Source: Chaenocephalus aceratus
Lineage: Eukaryota; Chordata; Actinopteri; Perciformes; Channichthyidae
DNA: 64,000 nucleotides
Reading direction: 5' to 3'
Assembly: GCA_023974075.1 (NCBI GenBank)
Contig: CM043807.1
Location: 10,221,676 to 10,285,675 of the forward strand
Shown: in pieces, positions 1-11,400 of the stretch
How the letters are laid out: every line of letters starts with the position of its first letter
How positions within the stretch are numbered: position 1 is the first letter of the stretch
Translations under genes and position numbers: made by a program
The notes under the pieces: model-generated
The model's database searches: none
What the model was told of the DNA's origin: nothing
What the model saw: only the letters and a program-made list of their open reading frames with translations

Positions 1-2799
1 TCATCTGATAAAGTAGCATCCTTACGTCGAATACGGTTTGAGTCCAGAGAGTGGAGAAAGGCACGATGATGAGCAGGACGAGGGGTGTCGCTCTTCATGG
101 TGGAGAGAACTCTCTTCAGCTGCAGGGGGACGTTACGCCACTCATCTCTCACAGCAGATGCCTGCCACCTGGTGCAATTCATAAAAACTCATTAATCCTA
201 CTTTTGATTACCTGAGAGAAGCAGCCTTGGATCTTAATTGACACCTTGTTGATTGTTAAATCCACCGTCGGCCAATACATCTGTGTGTGTGCCTGCATGT
301 GTCTGTGTATGTCTGTCTGCAGTTTATCGTGCATACTACTGCGCCGATCAGCCTAATATTCATTGGGCACATTCATCACTGTATGCTCAAGGACCACTTG
401 GTGATTTACAACTTTGAGAAACATATTTTGTTTTATACCGTTATAATGTTGACTCCTTACTCCTCTTAAGGAGCCAGGAGAGGCCGCAAGTGATCAACAA
501 CTGCTCCAGGCAATTGGTTAGATTAAAGACAAGCTTTACTTAGTCCATTAAAGGCCCTATTTGTGCCTTTGTTGTTGCTCAAAAACTGACATCCTCAAAT
601 CCATAGTAAAGTTCGGTCTAATTTTTTTAAACAAAGCATCTGCGGATTAACTCCATATGTCAGGGGTGTCCAAACTACGGCCCAGGGGCCAAATGCGGCC
701 CGCGTATCATTTTGAATCGGCCCTCAACAAATTAAAAAAGTATAATGGAATACGGCCCACAAATTAAACTTCTTGAATATATCTGTACATATATATTACA
801 CAGTAGTGTTCATGTGTTAAGCCCAATTTCTAATAAATTAAGTCAATTAAAGTTGAAAATATGTTTTAACAAATCTAAGTTGATAGGAAAAAAGCCCAAT
901 AGCTTATTTACATAACAAGATTGAAATATACCCTTCCTCTTTCCTCTTATGATAAGCAATCTGAGGTTTCTGTTTTAAGGAATGAGCTGCTAAAAAAATA
1001 AATGAAACCCTATGGAGAGCTGTGATGTAGGCTGTTTTTTTTCTTAAAGCATATTCAGTTATCAAGCATAATTTACCTGATTGATTTTGCTAACTTATAA
1101 CTTAACTTATGAGGCAATACACCTCACCTCGAGTGAGTGGCCCAGTCCTTCGAATGTCCTCATGTGGCCCTCGGTGAAAAGACTTTGGCCACCCCTGCCA
1201 TACAGTATGTTATGATCTTCTTAATTCAGGACCATACAACATTATTTTCTTACTTGTCGAGTATTTCTCCCAGTTCCCAGGTAGCGGAGAGGGTCTGCAG
1301 GAGTGTGTTCACACAGCAGGACAGCTGGTGGTTACTGAGGCCTCTCATTCCTGTGACAGACCATCGGGAACGTCAAAAGAATCCTGTTGCTGAAAAGTTT
1401 AACCAAACACATTTTCCAGGGCCCACCTAGGGGCCCATGCCAGCGGGCATTCACCGGTGTGAAAATAATATAAAAACATAACGGTTATGCTTGATGCTCA
1501 AAGTAAATATATACCTCCAGCGCCCACCTCACTTACATATTGTATTCAAATAAACAAGTCAATCCTTTTATAGAAGACAGTGACATTTTTTGTTTATTGA
1601 TTTAAGGCCCTATTTATAGAAGATTTTACAGGTTTATTTTTTTAAGTTGATTTTACAGATCCAAGGGCAGTTTGTTTGTTTCTGTCATTGCTGCTGCACA
1701 CATGAGGGATTTATTGGTTGTGAAGAGGAACAGAATACAGTAGACTATGATATTTATTTAAGCAATTTTGAGAAAGTTGCTCATTATTTTGCCATTGTAA
1801 CTTATTATTTTGAGAAAGAATGTAAGGATGACATGTTTCATCACAATGCTTAGTTTTCCTTTTGTTGGTGGAAATGTATTGTATTACATTGAAAGGTGGT
1901 ATGTTTTTTAATCTTCCACCTTAATGACATACTGTGGAGGAGCACATCAATTGCACCTATGCGAGTATATAATGCATTCAATTCAAAGGTGTTAATGTAT
2001 ATGCACATAAGCTCCTCCAACAATGCAATATAATAAAATATAAAATTAAAAAATGGTGCAAGAACTCTATATATACGTAAATAGAATATGATACAACATA
2101 TAAGAACAGAATGTAAAATTAAATGTTGTACAGTAAGATGAAATGAAATACTGTCTATTACAGTAGACAACAGATGAGTGCTTATGGAGGCATGTAGCAG
2201 GGCTAATGTATTGTATTGTTTGGTAACATTTAACCCTCAATGGCATACTGTAAATATACACAATGTCACCTGAAATGCTGGTGTCCAATAAAATCAGGGA
2301 ATTATATGGGTGTGGCATTTTGTCTGGGGGTGGAGCAGTCCTTTCTGCAAGCACAGCTGCAGGGGACTCAGGGCCACCACTTGGTAAGATACATTTCACT
2401 TTTTAACATATTAGAAATGTACACAACTTAAAACAAAAAATACATGCATGTACATGAATACGTAAAGAAGTATATTTGATTGTTTAAAGACTTATTATGT
2501 ATTTATTAATTAGCTAAAACTATGTTTTTATGTTCGTTGCCTCAGGGCATCACTGTACCACTTGGACCACTTTTTTCCAGGCAATATCATACAAGTGTGC
2601 TCAGCTGTAAAATGATAAACCTAGTCAATGTTTTTACTTTACCATCTACTGATATTTACAGGAAGTGGACACCAAAACATGTTATGGGCATCCGTCTGAC
2701 AGTGAGCACAGGGAAGGTCAAGATAGGGTTAGGCACACACACATAGACACAGACACACACATAGACACAGACATACACACAGACACACATACACGACAG

Positions 2800-2855
<56 letters not shown>

Positions 2856-3192
2856 ACTCACACAGAGAGACACACACAGAGACACACACACATACACACT
2901 CACACAAAGAAAATCTTTTGAATTCATATAGTTGTTTTTTCTATTTCTTCTGAATTATAGAAATCCTTGGTGTTTCAATACCCTCGTAGCACATTGTTGC
3001 CCTGAGGCAACAAGCCAACCCCTGGTTGAGGGGTGGTCACATTTGATATAATATCAGGGACCCCTAAGCTCCTAAAACACATGGTGAAACATTTGTTTTC
3101 CTCCCAAAATAAAAAGTCATGCCATAGAGGGTTAAATCATATGTACAAATATCATCAGCAGACTTACCAAAAGAGCTGTCCCAGTCCCTCAT
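1..3192 (-). CDS. usp18: usp18, ISG15-specific ubiquitin-like protease, 5' part (exons 1-3, runs off left edge)
   Basis: USP18 removes the interferon-induced modifier ISG15 from proteins and damps type I interferon receptor signalling. Three coding exons are visible on the minus strand: 3168-3192 (25 nt, MRDWDSSF plus one base), 1254-1350 and 1-168 (incomplete at the window edge). The splices close in phase: G|GA between exons 1 and 2, and AA|G between exons 2 and 3. Exon 2 carries the catalytic cysteine box, GLSNHQLSCCVNTLLQ, matching the USP pattern GLxNxGNTCYxNSxLQ; the first Cys of CC is the expected nucleophile. Exon 3 reads KWQASAVRDEWRNVPLQL and continues through a basic stretch, like the region after the Cys box in USP18. 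The His box lies outside the window. pex26 is the next gene, as in mammals, which supports the identity. The very short N-terminus before the Cys box is unlike human USP18. The start is the only ATG found in phase; exon 1 is the least certain part. Confidence 0.85.
661..1197. mobile_element. non-autonomous hAT-like element in usp18 intron 2
   Basis: The 537-bp segment begins CAGGGGTGTCCAAAC and ends TTTGGCCACCCCTG, an inverted terminal pair typical of hAT/Charlie-type elements. Flanks CCATATGT (653-660) and CCATACAG (1198-1205) share only five positions at the start, so the target duplication is decayed. It has no transposase reading frame. Confidence 0.7.
1351..3167. other. usp18 intron 1 with CA-rich microsatellite
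   Basis: A/T-rich intron between usp18 coding exons 1 and 2. Apart from the imperfect CA/GACA microsatellite at about 2735-2905 I see no exon or RNA gene. Short reading frames over the microsatellite are repeat artefacts. Confidence 0.6.
2735..2905. repeat. compound (CA)n / (GACA)n microsatellite
   Basis: Imperfect tracts of ACACAC with interspersed AGAC, and a pure CA core at about 2811-2850. It sits in usp18 intron 1. Confidence 0.9.
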
Positions 3193-3406
3193 AGAGATAA
3201 ATGAAATTAACCGGCAGATTCTATGAGACATCAGCAGACTCAGTGTCGGATAACTACCGGAAGTTCTGGAGACAAACCCCACGTCTCCGGGGTGCAGAGA
3301 CACGTTTACTTGAGAGAAAAGTTATAAAACCTTCCGTGTATCTTTCAGAATGATCTGTTCCTCTCCTCTCAGAGTAAACATCACCGTCTGACAGCTTAAG
3401 GTTCAA

Positions 3407-3453
3407 TTTCGTTTTTACACTTCTGGGTTCGTCATTTTGCTGGAATCGAAACT
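3407..3453 (-). promoter_or_regulatory. two ISRE/IRF-like elements upstream of usp18
   Basis: On the plus strand 3442-3453 reads GGAATCGAAACT, a match to the ISRE core GGAANNGAAACT. On the minus strand 3407-3417 reads AAAAACGAAA, close to the GAAANNGAAA IRF repeat. Both lie 215-260 bases upstream of the proposed usp18 start codon at 3192. USP18 is a classic interferon-stimulated gene, so ISREs are expected at its promoter. The sites were found by eye and binding is inferred. Confidence 0.55.
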
Positions 3454-3469
3454 TAGTAGTTGCCACGCG

Positions 3470-4179
3470 CAGAGTCGCAGACCGATATTATCACAAAACA
3501 AACAGGATTAACATAATTTCATTCATATTTATTATCGTTTTATTAGATTTCCTTTATCTAACATTCCGTTGCCAGTATTTCTTGTTTGATTTGTTTGTTT
3601 TTATTTTTAAAAGTTTGACATCCTAACTGTAAAAACACAGTTAATATAAAATTACCTGAATTGTACGTATTATAAACCGCAATGTAATCAATATAATTGC
3701 ATAATTATCAAGATTAATAAAAAAAAATAACTTTCTAAAAATAAACATAAGGTTGAATAATATGTAAATGCACTTTTTTATGCTAAGAGATAGGCTCATG
3801 TTAAAGGAAAAAGGACAGCGGAAGATTTGACATTAAAGGTTCATGGATTTCTAATGTCACCCTTTGGTATTTCTTTGTAGCGCTTTGCCACATTATTTTA
3901 ATATTATTAAAAATATTATTTTCCAAGCAAATATTGATAAATGTGACTGTTTGCAATACAATCAACATGTAGTACTTATCTTCTGCCACATTACCAACCC
4001 TTAGTCTCTATTAATAATCTATTGATCACATGTTGTGCTAATGTTCATATGTTATGCCCTTTATGACACTCTTTTGCCGCCCCATGAACATTTCCCTAGG
4101 TCTGCTCCTGCATACACACTCACAAACTGATGTTATACACATATACTTTAGTCAAACACATTGTGATTTTCACAGTCTT
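3470..4179. other. A/T-rich spacer between usp18 and pex26
   Basis: Spacer between the usp18 upstream region and the pex26 stop codon at 4180-4182. Both genes are on the minus strand, so this holds the pex26 3' UTR and usp18 upstream DNA. No exon is supported. Confidence 0.5.
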
Positions 4180-5798
4180 TTACAGTCTCTGTGTAAGAGC
4201 CTGATGGTACGGTGCAAACATGGCAGTCCACATCTGTCTCAGCAGCTGGAGCAGTTTAGAAATCCACATGAATGAAGATGGAAGAGCTGCAGGGAAAGAA
4301 CAAGAAGAAATTCACTGATATAATTCAAATCTTAAATGTGATACTGGTCAACAAAGAACATTTTATCTAACCTGGATCCATTCGGAGGAGAAGCATGTAG
4401 AGCAGAACAGCAGCAAGAAATAATTTCCGGAAAGAGAATGAACCAGAGCCGGCCAACAACACTTTTCGGTACAAAAACCTGAGCATGGCTTGAAGTTTAC
4501 GGATTACAGATCCTGTAGAATTAGAAAATCTGAATGAATTACTTGTACTCATATTACTTCATTATAATTCAGGGCTTAACCTATATGCAAGACCTTGGGT
4601 TGAGTGAGTGGCAATCTCAGAGTCTGGTCTGATCCCAGGATCTGGAGGCGGTTCTTCATTCTGTCGCTCTTTTTCTTCTACAACATCCAGCGCCGTCTGC
4701 CTCTGCTCTTCTGAGAACGCGCTGCTTCCAACCTGGCCCTGGATCAGCTGCAGAGCCTCGTCTCTGTCTCCCAGAGGCACGAGGACATGCAGCAGGTACA
4801 GCTCCGCCACCGTGCCAAAGCCTGTCACTGTGCTGTTGGGCAGGCAGTGTAACCAAACTCTGGCTGCGTCCTGCATCACGGCTGGCTCCCCCACCTTGGA
4901 GTAAAGAAGTATGCTGGGGACAAAATATCGTTATCAATAGGTATGTTAGAGCTGAAGACGATAGAATGATAGGTAATCAACAGAACAATCATCTTTAAGT
5001 GGTTTAGCAAACAAAAAGGCCAAATTGTTCTTCTTGTAATAAACAAATGTATATTAATTATCCTTTTTTTTAAATAAATTCAGGAATAGGACAATGCCAC
5101 CTTGGTTGCTAAACTATTTGAAGCTTGTTCTCAATTATGCTTAAGTGGATAGTAGGGTTTTCAACTGTCAGAGTTACAATGTATATGCAAGGGCTATATT
5201 TATAGAGGGTTGTACAAACTAAGATAAGATAGAACAAAAATGTGTTTTTGAAGGGTTAATGTATTATATTAAGTATAAAAAAGAATATGCAATGTTGTGG
5301 TTTTACTATCTTGTTGTCCTGTTTGTGTCCTGTCTATCTTTCTATCTATCTATTATACAGCTATATACTCACCACATCTGCATTATTTTGGCTGGTATTT
5401 TCTCCTGGTGCTCGTACTGCTGGAGGATCCATGAGAGGACTCCATGCCACTGATTCAGCTCAGCCAGTGCCTGCATCCCTAACATGCAGAAGCCAGCTTT
5501 AAGCTCTCCACACCTGAAGAGGGGAAACACAGAAAACCACAGAGACATTAGCATCCAGCTGCAGGGAGCATTCATCTCATACTTAGGAACATTGAGACTT
5601 CCACCTGATGTCCTCTTGGTCCATGTTGGCGAGGCTCTCCAGGCCTCTGTCGCATGTGTCAAAGGCTTCCTGGAAGTCTTGTTCGACCATCATTTGCTCT
5701 GCAGCGGTGTCCAACATGCTGGACATCTGTGTTAAAGAACAAGTGAGCTGCGGGCTGCAGACTGAACCGAAGCTGCGAGCTGCAGACGAACTGCTCAT
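4180..5798 (-). CDS. pex26: pex26, peroxisome assembly protein 26 (complete, 5 coding exons)
   Basis: PEX26 is a tail-anchored peroxisomal membrane protein that docks the PEX1-PEX6 AAA ATPase complex, which recycles the import receptor PEX5. Coding exons on the minus strand: 5605-5798, 5373-5513, 4594-4913, 4372-4512 and 4180-4286, totalling 903 nt and 300 residues (human 305). Phases 2, 2, 1, 1 all close. Recognisable blocks: LGMQALAELNQWHGVLSWIL in exon 2 and CILLYSK at the exon 2/3 join, both near-matches to mammalian PEX26. The hydrophobic anchor (KLFLAAVLLYMLLLRMDP, about residues 248-265) is in exon 4, followed by a short C-terminal tail ending QRL, as expected for a tail-anchored protein. 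The exon 3 donor is weak (CAAG|GTCTTG); reading through it stops at 4562 before the anchor. The gene is head to head with llph and next to usp18, as in mammals for usp18. Confidence 0.93.
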
Positions 5799-5820
5799 GA
5801 CAAAAAAGTAAAAAATATAA

Positions 5821-5863
5821 AAATAAATAACACGCACTAAAAGATAGTGCGTGTTATTTATTT
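5821..5863. repeat. perfect 19-bp inverted repeat (hairpin) upstream of pex26 ATG
   Basis: Arms 5821-5839 and 5845-5863 are exact reverse complements around a 5-nt AAAGA loop. The arm has an A/T part and a CACGCACTA part. It lies 23 nt upstream of the pex26 start codon, so it is either in the 5' leader or in the core promoter. Confidence 0.9.
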
Positions 5864-5979
5864 ACTTTTAGCTGCTAAGTTAGTACGTGGATAGACCTGT
5901 TTGGACGTCTACTTTTGTACACAACACTCTACTCAACATTAGTTTACAATAGACCTTCCTGTTTTCCTGGCATCCTCGG

Positions 5980-6080
5980 CCAATCACATGTTCCGTTCTT
6001 CAGATCGACAAAAGCAGCCAATCATGTTACTCTTTCTTCACAAAGGCGTCATCGTTTTTCCTCCAACTTGTAAACACGTG
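5980..6080. promoter_or_regulatory. shared pex26/llph promoter: two CCAAT boxes and an E-box
   Basis: CCAATCA occurs at 5980-5986 and 6018-6024, and CACGTG at 6075-6080, within the roughly 340 bases between the pex26 start codon and the likely llph first exon. CCAAT boxes are common in bidirectional promoters. CACGTG can bind MYC or MiT/TFE factors. Function is inferred from position only. Confidence 0.5.
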
Positions 6081-6962
6081 TGCGGAGCGCAGTGTGTCCC
6101 TGTCGGTCTACGGATAAAATTAAAGCACCTAAAAGACATCTGTAAGTCAACGCTTATTGTTAACATGTCAAATAATACTCATACACTGTATTAGTTGCTA
6201 TGTAGAATGAATTCGCTCTCAAGTTTATGCTTGGTTGCTTTAGCTTTGGAAAGCTAACAGGCTAGCAAACCGTTTGCCTACCTTGCGTTAGCTTGCTAAT
6301 ATCAAACGTTAGTTATGTGTTGATACCAAATAGTGACATTGTGTTATGTTATATTCTGTTTCCCATGTGGATATGTATGTAATTACGATGATCTTGTGTC
6401 ATATAAATAGTGATCAGGCCAACGGTGCTTTTTTTTAGGCCTATTTTTTTTTTTATATCTCCATTAAGCAATACAGTGGATTACACGTGATGTGTACCTC
6501 TCGACTGTCGGTCTTCCCTGCAAAGCTGTGTCACATCTCCTTTTTTAGCATTTTCACTTTTTTGTATTACTATAAATGTCCTGTGCGATATATTTCTTCA
6601 ACACACTTCCCTATAATTACACCTGAAACAACAGTGTGATTGTGTTGTCCTATGTTGTTTTAGCAAGTCTTGCTAAAAGTGTAGTACAGTTTCAGAAAAA
6701 CTGAACACTCTTTTTTGCATTTCAGGAGTATTATTTTGGGGTTGTAATCACCAAAGAGGATATGTTTTAATAGTTTCAGGATTCCTGTAGATACAACAAT
6801 GTATACATACTTATTGATTGTTGGGCCTCTTGGTTTTGGCATCTACTGCATCCTAGAGAAACTTAATAGATTAGGGAAAAAAACAATGAAGTGTGGGGAC
6901 TTGCAGAGCAGCTTTAAAAATGTAGTAAGTTTGACTGTTGTGTTTTTCCTTTCTTCTTTCAG

Positions 6963-7456
6963 ATCGTCTTTAAAATGGCAAAAAGCCTCAGGAGCAAATG
7001 GAAGAGGAAGATGCGTGCAGAGAAGAGGAAGAAGAACGCTCCCAAAGAGCTGGCACGCCTGAAACAAGCTCTGAGTATGGATAAGAAAGGAGACGCTGTC
7101 ATGGCCGACATACAGGACATCGTCACTGTGGTGCCAGCTGACAAGATCAAGAAGCAGACAGATGTGGGGGAGATGGAGGGGGAAGGTGAGTGAGAGATTG
7201 TTAACAACATAGTTCACAGATTTGTAAGTTGGATTGCAACATGTTTATTTATCATCTTTCCTATTTTTTAATCCTTGTCTTTTGTGTTGCAGATGGTAAG
7301 ATGGACATGGACAGCAAGCGCAACAAGATAACTCAACTGAATGAAAATGGACAGTACCCCGTGTGGATGAATCAAAGGCAGGCCAAAAAACTAAAAGGCA
7401 GACGCATGGCAAAGAAAAACGGCCACAGCAAGAAGAAGAAGGGCCTCGCCTGGTAA
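6963..7456 (+). CDS. llph: llph, LLP homolog (complete; CDS 6975-7185 and 7293-7456)
   Basis: LLPH is a small, very basic nucleolar protein linked to ribosome biogenesis and, in Aplysia, to long-term synaptic facilitation. Two coding exons, 6975-7185 and 7293-7456, join in phase 1 (GAAG|AT) to give 124 residues (human 129). The N-terminus [20 protein letters not shown] and the conserved core [16 protein letters not shown] are diagnostic, and the protein ends KKKGLAW as in other vertebrates. The coding exon starts at 6963 after a TTTCAG acceptor, so an upstream noncoding exon is needed. A good candidate ends at 6141 with the donor ATCT|GTAAGT, which places the start of transcription close to the CCAAT and E-box cluster. 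A later poly(A) signal AATAAA lies near 7901. The protein is rich in Lys and Arg, fitting nucleolar localisation. Confidence 0.95.
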
Positions 7457-8440
7457 AGCAGAGGAAACAAAAAAAACACTGCTTTGCCTTAAAAGACTTT
7501 TTACGCTGCAACACAGAATAATTTCATGTATTGTTTTATACATGTAACAGTGGAATTTCCCATTCTGTTAAGTGGATTACAAGATTCATGGTTGTGAAAC
7601 GGAGACTGTTATTAAGTAATTCCCTGCAGGAAAACGTTTGTTCTTATGGAACAGCAGCTTCATTTTAGGACACGTTTAGAGAAACTAGAACCAGTCCACA
7701 ATATGTCTGATTGTCATTACTACAATTAAAGTCTTCAAACTGGGCTACAGTAAACGTCATGTTTTATGTTTGAGTGATACTTGGGTCATATGTTGTGTCA
7801 TTCCGCATATCCCCCCGCCCCTCATTTTGATGGAGCTCTCTACTGTTGTCAGATTCTTTAAACCGATTTGTATACATTTTCAATATTGCTGCGTATTCTA
7901 TAATAAAATTGTATGCGAAATAATAATGAATGATTGCTTCCCACTTGTAACCGGACTTTAATTAAAGGTTTTTCTTTCATTTTTCAACACTTTGCTTTAG
8001 GACATTTATTTGGAGAGCAGAATTATGTAAAATAATGACAATATGATCACAATACTTTACTTTTCCTGAGCTAGAAGATAAGAGCCCTGACATTACTGAA
8101 AATTGTCAATAATTTAAAGATGAACTAAGACAAGCTGTTGGCATATAAACAACACAAGAATGTTGCCTTTAGAATATATGCCAGTCATTTAAATCAGTTA
8201 ATCTCATGAAGAAAATGAAACTTCTTACCACTAATATCATCACATCGTTAGATACTCATTTACACTGACCCGAAGGTAGATATTACACAATAAAAATAAA
8301 GAAATCGTCTCAGCAGAAGCCATTTTATTATTTATTATTGTGTGATTTATTCTATAAAAACTTATATTTCCCTTTGCTGCACATCCTTAGAAACATAACT
8401 GTTTAAGTTAAGCTTGTTCAAAACCTCCCTGATCATTTCC
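7457..8440. other. convergent 3' regions of llph and hcls1
   Basis: llph (+) and hcls1 (-) converge here. AATAAA near 7901 could serve llph, and the TTTATT cluster at about 8323-8352 (AATAAA on the minus strand) could serve hcls1. No other gene is seen. Confidence 0.5.
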
Positions 8441-11400
8441 TCACTGCGACAGCTGAACATACGCGGCGGGGAAGAGACCAACGCGACCGCGACAATGTCC
8501 CTTCCACCAGCCCTCGTCAATCATCTCGATGTTGGTGATGACATCATCTGGGTTGAAGGAGATCTCATCACCAGCCTCTGTGTGGAAAAGAAGAGGATTT
8601 GTTCTCACAAATATCGAGATATAATGAAATGTCCAAAAAAATGAAGAATTGAAAAGTGTCATACCGCCTTCGTAGTCGTAAATTGCTACAGCCGTCTGGC
8701 CAGTCGACAGGTCTTCATAGTCATTATCGTCGGCTGTGAAGGGAACATAGAAATTAATATTTGTTCTATAAATCAAAGGTTTGACGTGTAACTGACTGCC
8801 AGGCTTGGGGAGTAACGAGATTACGTATCAATCAGGATGCAAAAGAAGGTAACTGTATTCCCATGAAGTTACATTAAAGAAATAGGTTATCAGATTTCTA
8901 TTAAAAAAAAAATAGAGAATACTAGCAGGTGTTGATATTGAGGTAATCCAAAAGGTAGGATTAGGTTACATTACTTATATATTGGTATACTCAATTTTGG
9001 TTACAGATTATATTTTGTGATATGTAACTAGTCATTGTAACGGATTCCATTTTTAAAGTAACCCTCCCAACCAGACCTGGGGTCGCAGGAGGAGGTGGAT
9101 CAGCGAGTTCCTCGTACTCTCCCTCATCCTCCTCCTCATCCTCCTCCATATCTGCAGACAGACCTGGGGGTCCAGGAGGAGGCGGGTCAGCGAGTTCCTC
9201 GTACTCTCCCTCGTACTCTCCCTCATCCTCCTCCATATCTGCAGACAGACCTGGGGGTCCAGGAGGAGGCAGGTCAGCGAGTTCCTCGTACTCTCCCTCA
9301 TCCTCCTCCTCCTCCTCCTCCTCCACATCTGCAAACATGTCGGGGGGTGGGTGGGCCTCCAGGGAGTTGGAATCCTCTGAGCGCGGGGGCAGCTCCGGGG
9401 GCTCCTCGTACACTGGTTCCTCCTGAAAACATCACAGCATGTCTTCAACTTCATGTTCTCAAATCCTGGAGGTGACTTTAGGATTTTAGTATATCACCTA
9501 ATCTCAGTGTACGTCTGTTCTGTGTTTTCCAGATTTCTCAAACAATTTTAATGATTCTATGTGAATAAATATTTCCCTAGTTACAAACAGAGATGATAGC
9601 CAGAACTAAAGTAACTAATTTCATTAATGAATCTGCAGAATAGTGTCCTTAAAATGTTAGAAAACAGTGAAAAACATTACGTTTCTAAAGTGCAAGGTCT
9701 GGTTTTGGCAGTACATAAGCCTATTATATTCCGTTTAATGATATAAAACAGAGAAACGCAGGAACTCTCTATAAGAGAGACGCTGAAAACAGCATCTTCT
9801 GCAATTTAAGCATGAGCAAATTAGTCGTTAATCAAAATAGTTGGGATTCGTTAACAAAAATATGGATGAATCTTTTGTTTAGTATAATTTGTTTGAATCA
9901 GTGTCTTACCTCTGGTTCTGATTCAGGTATTTCTTGTATCTCTGGCATGTGGTGTTGGATATCTGGTGGCGGCATTTCATCCTCCACCTCTGGAGCCACA
10001 TCTGGAACAGGTGGTGGACGGATTGCCTCCTCTCTTCTGCTCTCCTCCTACAGGGAACACACATTCATTAACACGCATATTAACCTTTAGTTTATTTGCT
10101 AATATAATGTTGACAGTGTGTTACCTCTTGTCTGCGTTTGGCAGCCTCGCGCTCTTTGCTCTCTCTGGCTTGTCTCCTCGCTCTCTCTTCTTCTGCTTTC
10201 TTCTTGTCTTGTTCATCTGATGCCTTCGCCATGTTCTCAAAACGTGCCTTCAGTTTCCCTGCGCCCGCGCTTGCTGCAGAAACAGATACAAAAATATATG
10301 AATGTGGCTTAAAGGTCCCCTATTATACTGTTTTTCATCAATATATAATATGTCTCAGACATATACAAAACATGTCTCTGAAGTGTTTGGCTCCAAACAC
10401 CAAACAGATCATTGCAGCATCCCATAATCCCCTCTGCTTCAGCCCTGTTTCAAAAGTGCCGATTCTCTGTCTGTTACTTTAGATCAGTGCTTCTCAAAGT
10501 GTGGTCCGCGGACCACTGGTGGTCCGTGAGTATATTGGTAACATTTCACATTTGAAATAAATAAATACATTTCAGTTTTCCGCACTCTCGCGGGAATATC
10601 TCCGCAATGGAGCGAGGTTAAGTTTCACTTTCTATTGCATGATATAGCCCAGCACAACACCTTCATCACACATGTTGCCACTTGTTTGTACCATTTTCAG
10701 GCGATTTGTAATCTGTTCTAGACAAACGATGTGTCTTTTGATATTTGTGGAGTTAGGTGGTCCGCGAGTGTTTTTTTATTGGTTAAAAAGTGGTCCTTGG
10801 AATGAAAAAGTTTGAGAAACACTGCTTTAGATGTTTGATCATGGTTACACCTTATCGCTGGTGGCTTTATTTGTTCACAGAAAGATGGCGCAGTAGAGTT
10901 TATTGTAGTGAGTGGAAAAATTGACTTACAGGCCTCTAATGGTTGTGTCTTTTCATACGCAGAGGAAGGGGAGTCCATGTCTGAGAAGCCGGCTGCACTC
11001 TGAAAGAGATCAATAGAGAAAGTATGTGTTTCCAAAAGTCCATATAGATTCAATATATACCATTAACTATGTTACATTTGTCCATACCGACATGTGCAGG
11101 AATAATAAGTTAATAACTAAAATGGTTCATGTATGGGTCCACAATATAGCTTTATCTCAGCCAATTAAATACCACAGTTTGCACAAACATATGTCCTCTA
11201 CACTAAAACAGATATATTCTGCCAAGCCTCACACACCACTCTCCATACTACACACATATTAATTCATATTTCTATATACAGTATATTAATCTTTTCATAC
11301 ATCCACAGCAAGCTTGAACACGCCTTTATTACCTGTGAATTACAGCCTTAACGCCCACCAATTCAAATGACTAAAAAAGGCTAGAATTTGTGTTACAATT

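Noticed and set aside
1137..1430. A 97-codon plus-strand frame
   Set aside because: Opposite strand of usp18 exon 2 plus the end of a hAT element.
3254..3466. A 70-codon minus-strand frame beginning at GTG
   Set aside because: No ATG start and an upstream stop; it lies in the usp18 upstream/leader region. A frame from 3192 joins exon 2 in phase instead.
9053..9475. Overlapping frames on both strands rich in Pro or Arg
   Set aside because: Alternate frames of the hcls1 minisatellite exon; only the [14 protein letters not shown] frame fits the splice phases.
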